Of a stretch of 64,000 nt of DNA, positions 33,101 through 41,749 are shown in pieces. This stretch comes from Cladocopium goreaui. Its lineage: Eukaryota > Sar > Dinophyceae > Suessiales > Symbiodiniaceae. The stretch lies in the NCBI GenBank assembly GCA_947184155.2, contig CAMXCT020004024.1, positions 389,501 to 453,500 of the forward strand. Direction: 5' to 3'. Every line of letters begins with the position of its first letter. Within the stretch, counting starts at the first letter, position 1. Both the position numbers and the translations under genes were made by a program. Under the pieces are notes generated by a model. It searched no databases and had not been told where the DNA came from. It saw nothing but the letters and a program-made list of their open reading frames with translations.

Positions 33101-35122
33101 TGTTTTGGATGTATATACTTGTAAAGTCACATTTTTCGTTTTTTCACCAAGCTTAGTAACCACTTACTAAGAGTGACGAAGTTCCAAGCAGTTGCCCCAG
33201 AAGAGGAAATGGGAAAGTGGCTATTTGTTTCGATTTTGGGGTACCCTCAATTGGAAGAAAGAAGTACTGTACATATTCTTGGCTAGTGGATTCTTGGATA
33301 TTTGAACATTGGAAATAATGAAGCTACTCCTAATCGGATATGGAATTGGAAGATTGATTTGGGGTACCTCCATTTTCCCAACAAAGATGATGAATGAGGA
33401 ACTCTTGGGGCATTACGATACGATCACTCCGATACTATGGGCCCAAAATCAAGCGACCGAAAAAAGCCCCGGTCGCCGTTTTCATGATTCTTTCGGTCTT
33501 TCCACATGTCAGGTTGGTGAATTCTTATACCCCCTGGTAAAAAAAAGAGTTTGCAAGCCATGGCCCAAGAAAACAGATCATTTGCCGATTAAAATGGTGA
33601 TGTTCCAGTTCGCAAACTCTTCGTCATTACCAGAGGGTATAGTTCATATTCCATTCATATCCCCGTGAATCCACCATGAATCGTGCGATGATTTTCTGAA
33701 AAAAAACACCTATCAAGGTGATGGCGCCACCAAGCACCCAATGCCATAAACCATCCGAAATAGTCATGGTAAGTCTATGGCATTTGGGTGTCCCACATTC
33801 ATTTTGAATTCGGAAAGTGATGTATACAGTTGAGGAATGATGGTTGGTAGGGAAAGTCGTCATTGTTGGCCAAACAGATTAGATTTGTTATTTATATGGT
33901 TCATTGTATTTTTTTTCCCCCCCATGAACTGGGATTTTTCTCAAGCCCTCTTTGAAGATATCCATCTTTAATGGGATAGTATGGGAGAATCATCTATAGA
34001 TTTATCATGATAATATTCATGGGCGTTTCCCGCCATTCCGATTGGACTATCTATATACTCGCTGTATGGTCTAGATGCCATTGCCAGTCTGGTGTTCTAA
34101 GTCATGGTGGGTACACCGAAATCCCAACATAGACCATAACTTTGTATTAAAACAGCCATTGCGACGACGATCCCCACTTCAGAAAGCCCCCAAAAAGCTA
34201 CAATGATATAGAATATTGACCATCGTTAAGCATCATTGACCATTAATTTCATGGATCAACCATTATTAATAATTGTTAAACCACTAATTAACCATTATCA
34301 ACCAGGATTACCCACCATCAACCATTAACCACAAGAATACTGGTTGACCATCATTAACCATGATAATACTATTGTGGTATTAACGCTTTATTAACCATGA
34401 ATTAACCATTGATCAACCGCATTTCCATCGCATCACCTCGTCCAGGAGTTGATGCCGAAGAGCTATGCGCGAGCCCGCCGGCTCAAGGGCTACCCGGTGT
34501 GTTGATTGACAGTTTGCTATTGAAAATCAGCCATTTAGTGCGATGATTTACCTATGAAATCTGGTGATGTTCAATCTGAACAAAGAGTAGTCGACATTCG
34601 AATGTACTTCTACGGAGATGGCCACTTTTGCTGAGTAAAAATGTCTTTGATATAGGCATGATCGGGATTGAACCCCCCATGTCCATGCTGTTCTTGTCGA
34701 AGGATCATGATCACGTATATACAAACTCTAGGTAAACCTTGATTGGGCAGGCTGATGCTTGGATGTTTATCAGGAAAAGTATGCGCGAACATTTTGGTGC
34801 ACAAAATGTTGCCAGCCGTGCACATTTGTGAATTCAGCTGTGGCTTATTTGTTTTAGCCAGCCAATAAAAAGGGCCATGGCCCTTGATGTAGCAGGAACT
34901 GATTTTTCAGGGATGATCCCATATCCAGAAATAGATTTATCACATTTATTATATGGACATGTAGAATATGTGTTTTACAGGAAAAAAAACATGTATAATC
35001 CACAAATCTAACTGGGCAATACTGGGCACATTCCATGAATCTCATTGGATTATGATATGCATCACCTGTCACCACAGGTGACGCAGAAGCTCACGAGCAT
35101 GGCTGAGAGCAATGCGGAATGA
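21066..35122 (+). CDS. sufD: SufD-like Fe-S assembly protein, 13 exons, C-terminal part
   Basis: Thirteen short exons join in one consistent frame into about 230 residues of the SufD core. Recognised family features in order: a GG-D motif after the variable region, LDLHSLIHHS, IFKGIIKVDAEAQQTESAQ, RSLLL, PSLQIQADEVTCSHGAA, LFYLASRGLDAANARR. SufD is a subunit of the SufBCD complex that builds Fe-S clusters, in plastids of algae and plants (ABCI7). The conserved C-S-H of the CSHGA motif, implicated in E. coli SufD function, is intact. Lengths between motifs match plant SufD closely. Twelve introns: eight GC-AG, three GT-AG and one apparent GA-AG. The N-terminal domain and targeting peptide lie upstream and are only tentatively placed (14622-20497). 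The last intron-rich part contains the assembly gap. SufB is excluded, because its C-terminal motif differs from ADxVxCSHGA. Confidence 0.85.
21743..21825 (+). CDS. sufD: sufD exon 2
   Basis: Acceptor GTGTGTTTGCAG. Reads LPKMVDCLTIGGDVTDGCHE then LSLGSPC and ends phase 2 at CA before GCGATG (GC donor). The TIGGDVTD segment corresponds to the S-x-GG-x-L/V-x-R region of SufD. Confidence 0.7.
22021..22062 (+). CDS. sufD: sufD exon 3
   Basis: Acceptor GCTGCCGAG. One base completes a Gln codon, then SCDVKAVMLADEK and two bases before GCATGG (GC donor). An alternative start at 22013 (after ATCGCAG) would add LPR but breaks the phase with exon 2. The frame also stays open past the donor to 22120. 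Confidence 0.7.
22980..23030 (+). CDS. sufD: sufD exon 4
   Basis: Acceptor TTCTCCGAG. Reads QQLDLHSLIHHSVPSC, matching the D-L-H-S...H strand of plant-type SufD. Ends TGCAG before GCCAGG (GC donor, phase 2). A long open frame in another phase (22761-23066) overlaps but lacks similarity. Confidence 0.85.
23098..23129 (+). CDS. sufD: sufD exon 5, 32 nt
   Basis: Separated from exon 4 by a 67-base intron. Acceptor CACCCGCAG. Completes an Arg codon, then SNQEHKNLVG, equivalent to the S-R-Q-L-H-K segment of plant SufD. Ends phase 1 before GTGCCA (GT donor). Confidence 0.85.
23404..23450 (+). CDS. sufD: sufD exon 6
   Basis: Acceptor TCTCTGGGCAG. Two bases complete Gly, then SAECIFKGIIKVDAE, the conserved A-x-F-x-G-x-I-x-V strand. 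Ends GCAGAG before GCCATC (GC donor, phase 0). The surrounding frame is open from 23328 to 23549, but downstream of the donor it no longer resembles SufD. Confidence 0.9.
24096..24161 (+). CDS. sufD: sufD exon 7
   Basis: Acceptor GGAACCTCCAG. Exactly 22 codons: AQQTESAQIVRSLLLTKKSK and VK. AQQT...Q...RSLLL is a hallmark block of SufD. Ends GTCAAG before GCTCCG (GC donor, phase 0). Confidence 0.93.
24976..24999 (+). CDS. sufD: sufD exon 8, 24-nt microexon
   Basis: Acceptor CCCTGCAG, then exactly eight codons AMPSLQIQ, then GCGACG (GC donor). It supplies the K/A-P-x-L-Q-I segment between RSLLL and ADxVxCSHG, with the same length as plant SufD. Without it the protein would lack eight residues of a conserved strand. 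Confidence 0.88.
26174..26230 (+). CDS. sufD: sufD exon 9, CSHGA motif
   Basis: Acceptor CTCTGTCGGACAG. Reads ADEVTCSHGAALTQLDPEE, the diagnostic SufD motif with Cys, Ser and His intact. GAG is followed by GCCGAA (GC donor, phase 0). An alternative donor GAAGAA three bases later would add one Ala. The frame runs open to 26253 where a GT also occurs, but that join would lengthen the loop and break phase with exon 10. Confidence 0.95.
27293..27339 (+). CDS. sufD: sufD exon 10
   Basis: Acceptor CGTTGCGCAG. Reads LFYLASRGLDAANAR plus two bases, the L-F-Y-x-x-x-R-G-I/L motif that follows CSHGA in SufD. Ends CGAAG before GCAAGA, an ideal GC donor. Confidence 0.95.
28528..28573 (+). CDS. sufD: sufD exon 11
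   Basis: Acceptor CTGGCGGCAG. One base completes Arg, then LMLSGFPMDLLEGLK, the C-terminal helix (plant ALISSFGSEVIE...). Ends AAG before GTGTAT (GT donor, phase 0). Confidence 0.88.
28684..29386. repeat. TAATG / TGGTAATGTA / ATGTAAATGC microsatellite
   Basis: Successive blocks: AATGCATGGT units, GTATGGTAGT units, a highly regular TGTAAATGCA block (about 28990-29110), then TGTATGTATG. The sharp unit changes suggest separate local expansions. His/Tyr repeat frames on the minus strand are artefacts. Confidence 0.95.
29387..29486. other. Assembly gap, exactly 100 N
   Basis: Positions 29387-29486 are N. Exactly 100 is the usual placeholder for a gap of unknown size; both flanks are microsatellite, which explains the break. 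Confidence 0.98.
29487..30800. repeat. GGTAATGTAATGTAAT microsatellite
   Basis: About 1.3 kb of TAATG pentamers mixed with GGTATGGTAATG units. No coding potential. Confidence 0.97.
30800..31560. repeat. GGTATGTATGGTAAT minisatellite with a perfect 15-bp block
   Basis: From about 31045 to 31265 a 15-base unit (GTATGTATGGTAATG) is repeated about 15 times almost perfectly. Because 15 is divisible by three it reads as (MYGNG)n. No upstream gene context supports translation. Confidence 0.95.
31560..33100. repeat. TATGTAATG, TATGTTATG, TATGCATG and TATGTGTATG arrays
   Basis: At least ten successive homogeneous blocks, each with its own variant unit (TGTATGTAA, TGTATTGTA, TTATGTATG, GTAATGCAT, ATGTATAT, GTGTATGTAT). 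Frames of up to 266 codons on both strands are repeat artefacts. Confidence 0.97.
33528..33639. mobile_element. MITE family 1 copy, 112 bp
   Basis: Left end TACCCCCTGGTAA with GAGTTTGC, right end GCAAACTC...ATTACCAGAGGGTA. The interior has the family word GATTAAAATGGTGATG. Lies within sufD intron 11. Confidence 0.75.
33735..33790. mobile_element. MITE family 3 short copy, 56 bp
   Basis: Inverted ends CACCCAATGCCATA and TATGGCATTTGGGTG enclose about 27 bases. Confidence 0.6.
34209..34420 (+). repeat. TTAACCATNATTAACC array before sufD exon 12
   Basis: Irregular ATTAACCA and ATCAACCA units ending some 25-30 bases before the acceptor at 34445. Same orientation relative to the exon as the arrays at 10256, 15031 and 41448. 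Confidence 0.8.
34446..34496 (+). CDS. sufD: sufD exon 12
   Basis: Acceptor ATCACCTCGTCCAG. Exactly 17 codons, ELMPKSYARARRLKGYP, then GTGTGT (GT donor). Phase 0 on both sides, as exon 11 requires. It matches the basic C-terminal helix of SufD only loosely, so membership is inferred from phase and position. Confidence 0.65.
35078..35122 (+). CDS. sufD: sufD exon 13, terminal
   Basis: Acceptor ACCTGTCACCACAG. Reads VTQKLTSMAESNAE then TGA at 35120-35122, in phase with exon 12. A short divergent tail is normal for SufD C-termini. The island is GC-rich up to about 35155. Confidence 0.55.
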   Translation: MTQKLTSMAESNAE

Positions 35123-35613
35123 GAGCGCCGTCCGAACGTCAGATGTTGGGGTTAAACAAACCACCATGACTGGTCTATTTTTTCAAACAGAAATCAGGTG
35201 AGATACATGATGTGAGTTTTTGGAGAATGTTAGATACAAAGCAAAAACATTGGATACAAATGAATAGAATTAAGCATATATGGCTTCTTAGATCTCATTT
35301 TGTTGGTTCATGTTCAAGACAATGTGGTGGTTTCTTAAAATGGGGGGCCCAAGTTCTTATCTCAGAATTGTCATGTTTAAGAGGCACATGCAGTGCTTTC
35401 TCAGGATCGGAAACTGCCGGATTTAGAGTGGAATGGACTAAAATAGAATAGAATGGATCTGAATAAGACAGACTAGCATAGACTAGACTAAGTTAATCTA
35501 GATTATATAGAACAGAAAGAGCAGATGGATAGCGTTCGATGTGTAGATAGACGACGATTTGCGGTTAATCCATCGAACCATGGGCATTGAATTGTGATAG
35601 AACACATCGTCAG

Positions 35614-35712
35614 CTGGTTGGTGGTTTGGAACATATTTTTTCCAGAATATATGGGATAATCCTTCCCATTGACTTTCATATTTTTCAAGATGGTTATTGC
35701 ACCACCAACCAG
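35614..35712. mobile_element. MITE family 2 copy ending at an exon acceptor
   Basis: Left end CTGGTTGGTGGTTTGG, right end CACCACCAACCAG. The right terminus supplies the AG that would serve as acceptor for the exon starting at 35713. Its interior shares TATGGGATAATCCTTCCCATT with the 41232 copy. Confidence 0.75.
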
Positions 35713-35867
35713 TCAGATCTTGTTCATCATTCCGAAACGGCCACTACACCTGGTTTTTCTCCCTTGAGGAGCTGGCAGAAAACCAACTCAAAACGAAACT
35801 GTGCTCAGCTCACCAAAGATATGCAACACGACATCGAAGGGAAGCGATCATTCGACAAATCCCTCAG
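35713..35867 (+). CDS. Exon of an unrecognised gene (gene B, exon 1 seen)
   Basis: Open for 155 bases to CCTCAG before GTGTAT (GT donor, phase 0). Contains SFRNGHYTWFFSLEELAENQ and RHRREAIIRQIPQ, charged helix-like sequence. A competing plus frame is also open (…GKRSFDKSLRC), but the donor and the next exon favour this one. Function unknown. Confidence 0.55.
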
Positions 35868-36046
35868 GTGTATCAGAAAACCTAGTTAATTGCCATCTGA
35901 ATGGGAAAAAACTGATGGTTTTGAGGTAATCCATTTTTCAGACACCGGAAATTGTGATTTTGGACCAGGGACCATCGCCAGTCCCTTGCTGACGGCTGCA
36001 TTTTCCACTCGGTTTCGATATGTTTCGATGTGTGTTCTGTCCACAG

Positions 36047-36148
36047 GTCAGCTATGGATCGAGCGCCCGTTTTTTTTTCGGAACACGTTATGGGGAGCTC
36101 CAGAATTATGGAATTCTATGGAATTCTATGGAGACCTTAACCTCCCAG
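36047..36148 (+). CDS. Gene B, exon 2
   Basis: Acceptor TTCTGTCCACAG, exactly 34 codons in phase 0, starting VSYGSSARFFFGTRYGELQN and ending METLTSQ, then GTTTTC (GT donor). GGAATTCTAT is duplicated in tandem near 36111-36130, giving a small internal repeat. Phase agrees with exon 1. Function unknown. Confidence 0.55.
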
Positions 36149-36536
36149 GTTTTCTTTAGGACTTCCAAAGTCGAGGAAAAGGCTTGGGTTTGAGTAGCTC
36201 CAGTACCTCAAAACCCCCATGAGTCGGAGAGGTTTTTTTTCAGCACCAGCACCATGCTCCATTGAAGTTGAGAACTTTGAGAACTAAAAAACTTGAAACC
36301 AGCCAGAATGGTGGGTATATAATCGAATCATAGATGTTCCACATATATGGTGAGAGCCTATGATGATATGTTCGAACATCTAGAACCACTATTTTGGTGT
36401 TCACTGTAGTACCAGGCTTTTGACCCACGGCCACATATCTCATCTCTTCCATCCTGCTTGGGATTTCACGATGACCACCAGAAGAAGATTGAATCACCAC
36501 TGTTGGTTCAACACGTCATTCTTTGTGATTTCCGCA

Positions 36537-36713
36537 CACAAAAGGCGTTCAGGAACTCCATGTGTGCTCAAGATCCGTGACAGGCCAGTGGCGGAGAAAT
36601 GCCAAACCCTTTCGCTCAAGACCTTTTGTTGCAGAAAAAGGCCGAATCTCAGACCTGTGCTTTTTTTTGCAGCTTTGGATACACAACATTGCCATTGGGA
36701 AGTGTTCCAGTGA
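36537..36713 (+). CDS. Possible additional exon(s) of gene B
   Basis: A plus frame is open here with protein-like sequence (SGTPCVLKIRDRPVAEKCQT). Two good acceptors, TTTTGTTGCAG (about 36647) and TTTTTTTTGCAG (about 36672), sit inside it, so the real exon may be only the first half or the last 27 bases. Exact limits unresolved. Confidence 0.3.
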   Translation, partial: HKRRSGTPCVLKIRDRPVAEKCQTLSLKTFCCRKRPNLRPVLFFAALDTQHCHWEVFQ

Positions 36714-36853
36714 ACTTGGTGAATAAATCACCATAGTTCTAGGGGCCTATCCCAGCTTCTTGGGTAATAAATCACCACAGCCTGCCATTTGTTTCAACTG
36801 GAACCCACAAGGAGCGGCTGCGGTTGCAGAAACGCGGCCTTTTTTTTTCTCAG

Positions 36854-37058
36854 TCGAGGCCGCTCTCCGTTGATTTCAGCACCAATCCTCTTGAAACTCC
36901 TGATGACTTTCCGCAATCCCACACGGCGCCTGCACATTTTTTTGTACGTAAAAGGTACACATTCGATTACAGACCCAGGATGCCATCAAGGATTTGCAAA
37001 AAGCGCCAAGAATCCCCAGTGTTTCTCACATTTGCATCAAGGATTCAGCAAAAGTCTG
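36854..37058 (+). CDS. Gene B, large exon
   Basis: Acceptor CTTTTTTTTTCTCAG. Open for 205 bases to TCTG before GTAAAG (GT donor, phase 1). Reads LSVDFSTNPLETPDDFPQSH near the start, then a basic stretch KKRQESPVFLTFASRIQQK. Begins in phase 0, compatible with the 36148 donor. No domain recognised. Confidence 0.5.
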
Positions 37059-37174
37059 GTAAAGAAACATGGATGATATATGAAAATATCACACATGGAT
37101 GATATATAAAGAAACATGTGTGAAAAATGTAAAATACATTAAAATACATAAAATATCGCCAAATCGCTGACGTC

Positions 37175-37233
37175 ATGGGCCGGCGCTGTTGGGCTCTGGC
37201 TGCAGTGGCGGTCGCGGCAGGCGCTTGGGATAG
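37175..37233 (+). CDS. Possible first exon with signal peptide
   Basis: ATG followed by MGRRCWALAAVAVAAGAW: two Arg, then a hydrophobic Ala/Val core, a typical short signal peptide. Ends GATAG before GCTTCC (GC donor, phase 2). ATG overlaps a perfect TGACGTCA palindrome at 37169-37176. In dinoflagellates such a leader may start a secreted or plastid-targeted protein. No following exon can be assigned confidently. Confidence 0.4.
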
Positions 37234-37683
37234 GCTTCCATGTGGTGCCAATACGGCACCGAAAACCCTGGTTCAGTAGTTATGTGACTTTGTGGTAATT
37301 GAACAATTTTCTATTGAAAGTCCCTATTAAAATTATTGTTCAACCATCGAAACTAAATGGATATTTCTCATTGCTACGTTGAATTACTAGAGAGTATAGG
37401 AGGTTGTAGTACCTAGTATCTAGTTTATTGTGAACATTCTAACCCCCCACAATGGCTACCTATCGATCAAACAGTCATAAAACAGTCATATTAATTGTCA
37501 TGGCTCAACAGAGCAGTTTCAATTTGCCTTATTTGGCTGTTCTGTTTAAGGGGATTTCACTGTCATGGCTTAGCAGGGGCCCCAACTGACAGTTTTTTAA
37601 CTGAGTTTAAATCATGGAAAAGGAATGAGTTTTTGAACCATCGAGAAATGATGTTTGCTGATCGTGGGGAATTGAATTACCCG

Positions 37684-37791
37684 GCCTGGTAAACATACAA
37701 AAAGCTATTGAAAATGGCCATAGACATAGTGGATTTTCCCATTAATAGCATGGTGATTTTCCATAGTTATGTAAACGTTTACCAGAGGGTA
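37684..37791. mobile_element. MITE family 1 copy with a decayed left end
   Basis: Interior GCTATTGAAAATGGCCATAG and right end GTTTACCAGAGGGTA; left end reduced to CCTGGTAAACATA. Confidence 0.65.
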
Positions 37792-38189
37792 TACTCCCTG
37801 TTCTATACAAAGGGCATGGTCATAATCCATGAACTGGGAGTCTCTTAAGTTTTACAAGCCGATTGGCCCATTTCTTTTTGTAGTTTCATCATCACATAAG
37901 CTTATACAGTATACATATGTGCAAGGAGGGACCCCCTAGATATCTAAGTTGGTTTTTAACTTGGTTGACTAGGGTTTATGGGGGATATAACTATAGCGAA
38001 TGGGGATTTAAAACTGGGGGGGCACCTTGTATATACTATTGGGTAGAACAATGAAAAAGCATGGCCAACCATTAATAAGGGACACCCATACGATAACATC
38101 ACCGTGGTAGTAAAGATGTCCAAACTTCGCATTCTCCGCCAATCTTCAGGGCTTAAGCGGCTTATTTTCCCCAATAGTTGGGATGATGA

Positions 38190-38287
38190 TACAATCTGAC
38201 TTTCTTATGGAAATCAAAATCCTGCGCCAACGCCGTGCCGAAAACTTCGCAGGTTGGCCTGGCGGCAGTTTTGTGATTTCGCGTCAG
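38190..38287 (+). CDS. Candidate exon, unknown
   Basis: Plus frame reads MEIKILRQRRAENFAGWPGG then SFVISRQ and ends CGTCAG before GCGGGG (GC donor). A similar plus-strand piece 70 bases upstream reads MSKLRILRQSSGLKR, suggesting a small internal duplication. The minus strand is open too (38162-38401). Confidence 0.35.
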
Positions 38288-39079
38288 GCGGGGACTTGAT
38301 GAAAACACACCAGCCAATAAAATGGCATGTAAGCAACTATAATGACAGGTGATTTGGTTGGTGTCAATATTAATGGGGTATGCCCCCCAATCTATGGCCA
38401 TTCCTTAAGAGGGATAAGGATGTTTTTAACCCAGGGGATGGCATATCATCCCATATCTTTCGTGCGTGTTAAAACCAGCCGAGCTGGGGAAAGAATGGGG
38501 ATTCATCGATTTATCCCACGTCCACCATGGGTTGGGTGTTGAATATGCACAGGGGAATGGATGAACTTTCGTTGCATATTATAAACCACTAAATAGTATG
38601 AGACTGTATTAGATATCCCCATCCTTCATATCCCATTGAAATATATTAAAATTCCATATGTTTGGTGCTTAAACCCTATAAAACCCACACATTCTTACCA
38701 TTAATTGAAGGTGGTTGTTTCAATTTATCCAGCTGGGGATGATCCCATTCTCAGCGTATCTCTGGCTGGGATCCAACCATATCCACCAAATGATCCTTAA
38801 ATTTTCAGCTCAAACAATGCCAATTGATGCCATTGATCATGAAATTTCCAAGATCCCAACAAAATCCATGTAAGCGTTACTTCCCTCACAGCTGAAGGCA
38901 TAGATGTCCTTTTCCGACTTATTCATAGAGTTTGATAGAGTGTTCCCCCATTCAATAACTAATGGGTAGATCCAGCACGTCGATTTTTCCTACAAGGACA
39001 TACAACGACTTTATATATATATATATATATGTGTGTGATTGTGTGTGTGTTTGTGTGAAAATGGAGTACACCCTTAAAA
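38288..39079. other. AT-rich spacer
   Basis: No convincing exon. Ends with a TA/GT microsatellite (39012-39055) and the GTGAAAATGGAGTACACCC form of the dispersed motif. Confidence 0.5.
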
Positions 39080-39230
39080 TTGATGTCTAATCATCGTTTT
39101 CCAATCTTTAATTTTTTTTGGCCATCCGAATTCCATCCGAACCGGCAAGTCACAATGGCTTTCAATCCTAAGTCATGGTCAGACTTGGATGATTTTGGGG
39201 GTAAACCATCTTATCAATTCTCGCACTCAG

Positions 39231-39558
39231 GTAGAATTCCGGAAGAGGGCGAAGAAATCCAACATTGTGGCTTCGCTCATGCTCGGAGTTGTTGCATCAG
39301 GCACTTTGGCTTCCTTTTACATCCCGGAGGCAGGGATCGTCTACCCCCTTCCTGGGGTTCATCTGAGGAATTCGTGAAGGCAGCCATCGACCCTGCTGGC
39401 ACCGCTGAGTTGTACTGGGCAGCAGTGGCCATCGAGAAATTCAGGATGTGAAGCTCCTTGCCCATATCGATCCGGAGGCACTCGGTATTGACCTTTCGGT
39501 CTTCACTGCCCATTCAAGAGTTGAGCCAGCTCCTAAGATTCCTCCTGAGTATGCTTAC
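39231..39558 (+). CDS. Coding-like block spread over three plus frames
   Basis: A contiguous GC-rich block changes open frame twice. First frame after CTCAG: VEFRKRAKKSNIVASLMLGV then a hydrophobic stretch ending FYIPE. Second frame: AAIDPAGTAELYWAAVAIEK. Third frame: KLLAHIDPEALGIDLSVFTA ending PPEYAY and TGA at about 39558. The first switch can be explained by a 48-base intron with GCAGGG at the start and GTGAAG at the end, in phase. The second looks like a further mini-intron or a frameshift. A pseudogene or a gene with tiny introns are both possible; no family is recognised. One hydrophobic segment could be a membrane helix. Confidence 0.4.
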
Positions 39559-39936
39559 TGAAGGTTTCGGCTTGGTAAACCCAATAATCATAAACCACAT
39601 AGACCATCCCCAAGTCATCACCATGTTGGTGGTATCTTTACCATCCCCAGTTCTATGATTGGCAGGTCTCACGTGCTCCAGCCAGAGCTCCATGTACGCG
39701 GAAAAAACAGGCCGGGAAACCCGCTTGTTGATCATGAAAATGCGAGGGTGAAATGCATGAAAGTATGGAGGAATTGATGAATTGATAGGTATATAGTGGG
39801 ATACACAACCAGCAATGTAATACTCTATATATATATATGATTCTTATATATATACACATATTATGTATCTATTATTTATAACACAGACTTGTTTACCTAT
39901 AACACGTGGGACTGAAGTTGGTTGAAGTTGCGACGA

Positions 39937-40255
39937 TCATCTGAACTTCGCAGACTGGGTAAGCACCCATGTTGAGTGGTCAAAGTATCTAAAAGATTCT
40001 AAAAGTGTTTTACGGCCGTTTAGGGGAATGGAATCTATTTCCATGAGGAAAAGAAGTGTCAAAAATATTGGTATTAATCCCATCCCCCGAAGATTGAAGC
40101 TATTGAACACCCCATCAATGGCCCCAAGATGTTTCATATGTAAATCCCCGACATCCACCATGGGGGATGATTCCGCATGCCCATCCTCAAAGGAAAGTTC
40201 ATCCAAGAATCGGGTTCCCAAAAAAAAAACATGTGTTTATCATGTTCACACTTAG
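39937..40255. other. Block open on both strands
   Basis: Minus strand is open for 94 codons (39937-40221, product starting MGTRFLDELSFEDGHAESSP) and plus for 75 codons (40028-40255, containing PSMAPRCFICKSPTSTMG). Neither has splice context. Could be part of a decayed mobile element or chance. Confidence 0.3.
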
Positions 40256-40369
40256 ATGCCTATAAATTTAGGAAGTTTCTCTGTATATCTGGACAAAACC
40301 AAACGAGTTTATTGGGTATTTATTCTAAGGAAATCTGTTGACTGTAGACCCCTATCGTTTCCTCATTAA

Positions 40370-40715
40370 TTCTAATCTCGAACTAGAACCCCATAACATG
40401 CATATGGATTAGAGTAGATTAGATTAAAATACCGTGTCATAGTTGTTTGTTTCGTATTAGTTTGAAGTAGATTATATTGTGTTATATTATGTTTAATCAC
40501 ATCATATTCAACTATGTTACATTTCACTAATGTTATGATACTATTCCATATATGTCCATATAATATTTTGTCATAATGGTTCATATTGCATTATATTGCA
40601 TTATGTTGTACTGTATTGCGTTATATTATAGTACAATATTATATTACATTCCATTGCATTCCACTACATTAGATTATACTACATTGCTGGATTGGATTAA
40701 ATTAGATAGATCTGG
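40370..40715. repeat. ATTATATTGCATTA-like AT-rich degenerate repeat
   Basis: Imperfect TTATATTGCATTA and TTAGATTA words over about 300 bases. No gene seen between 40256 and 41230. Confidence 0.5.
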
Positions 40716-41231
40716 GCAAATTATATTGACGTCACGTCGTGACTTCACTGGAATCATGCTTAGTACGGGAAGTTATCCCAATATAGCCTTCTTTCAGGTT
40801 AGTGAAATAGTATAGTTTACTCAGATGAATGACATACAAATATGAAGATTATGTGGCTGAATATTATATAATATGGAAATATGATCGTTTACCCAATGAC
40901 ATACAGATCCGGAGATGTTTGAATAATTCACATCCCCTTGGTGACATGCCCAATCTTCTAAGTGATTTGCCCAATATATAAACAATGTGGGTAAAACGAT
41001 ATCTTTAACCATCCCCCAAATCACCATAAATAGGTTGTATAAACCATTCCCAAATGGGTGTGATTACCATAGATTTACCATAGATTTACCAGTGGTTTTG
41101 CCCATCAATGGTTACGACATTGTTTTAACCACATCAATGTTCCATTTTGGGATATTATGAATCGGAGATTTAACATCCCGTATGTTTTTTTCCGATTCAT
41201 ATCCCATATTTATTCCCCAAAAATAGGTGGT

Positions 41232-41341
41232 CTGGTTGGTGGTTTCAAACATGAATTTTATGTTCCATTTCATATATGGGATGTCATCCTTCCCATTGAC
41301 GAACTCCATCATTTTTCAAGATGGTTGAAACCACCAACCAG
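41232..41341. mobile_element. MITE family 2, intact copy, 110 bp
   Basis: Ends CTGGTTGGTGGTTTCAAAC and GGTTGAAACCACCAACCAG are near-perfect inverted repeats. A further partial end, CTTGAAACCACCTGGTTGG, lies at about 41397-41415. Confidence 0.85.
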
Positions 41342-41447
41342 TATAATTGCTTATAATATTTATATAGCATACGGGACATGTATTGAAAAATCCCATCTTG
41401 AAACCACCTGGTTGGTCGTATTATAAGCAATATTGATATTAACCAAT

Positions 41448-41700
41448 GATTGACCATCATTAACCACTATTAACCATAATTAACCACTATATGGTTATAA
41501 CCATCCCAGAAATAGTGGTAAATCATTAACCACTATATTGGTTATAACCGTCATTAACCATCATTAACCACTATTTTCCGGTATAACCCATATAATTATC
41601 CACTATTATCCACTAGTAACCACTATTAACCACTATTAACCATCATTAACGAATCATTAACCAATAATTAACCCATAATTAACCAATAATTAACCCATAT
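41448..41700 (+). repeat. TTAACCACTATTAACCA array before an exon-like island
   Basis: ATTAACCACTA and AATTAACCAAT units over 250 bases, ending about 50 bases before the acceptor at 41749. Same orientation as the other arrays. Confidence 0.88.
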
Positions 41701-41749
41701 AATGTAATCCAAAATCCCAGAAAATCTGCTCAGCTGTAAACCATCCCAG

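Larger units (their letters stand above)
28574..34445 (+). other. sufD intron 11, 5.9 kb, made largely of microsatellite
   Basis: Starts GTGTAT and ends CCTCGTCCAG. It holds the TAATG/TATG arrays (28684-33100), the 100-N gap, two MITE copies and a TTAACC array just before the acceptor. Its true length is unknown because of the gap. Confidence 0.65.
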
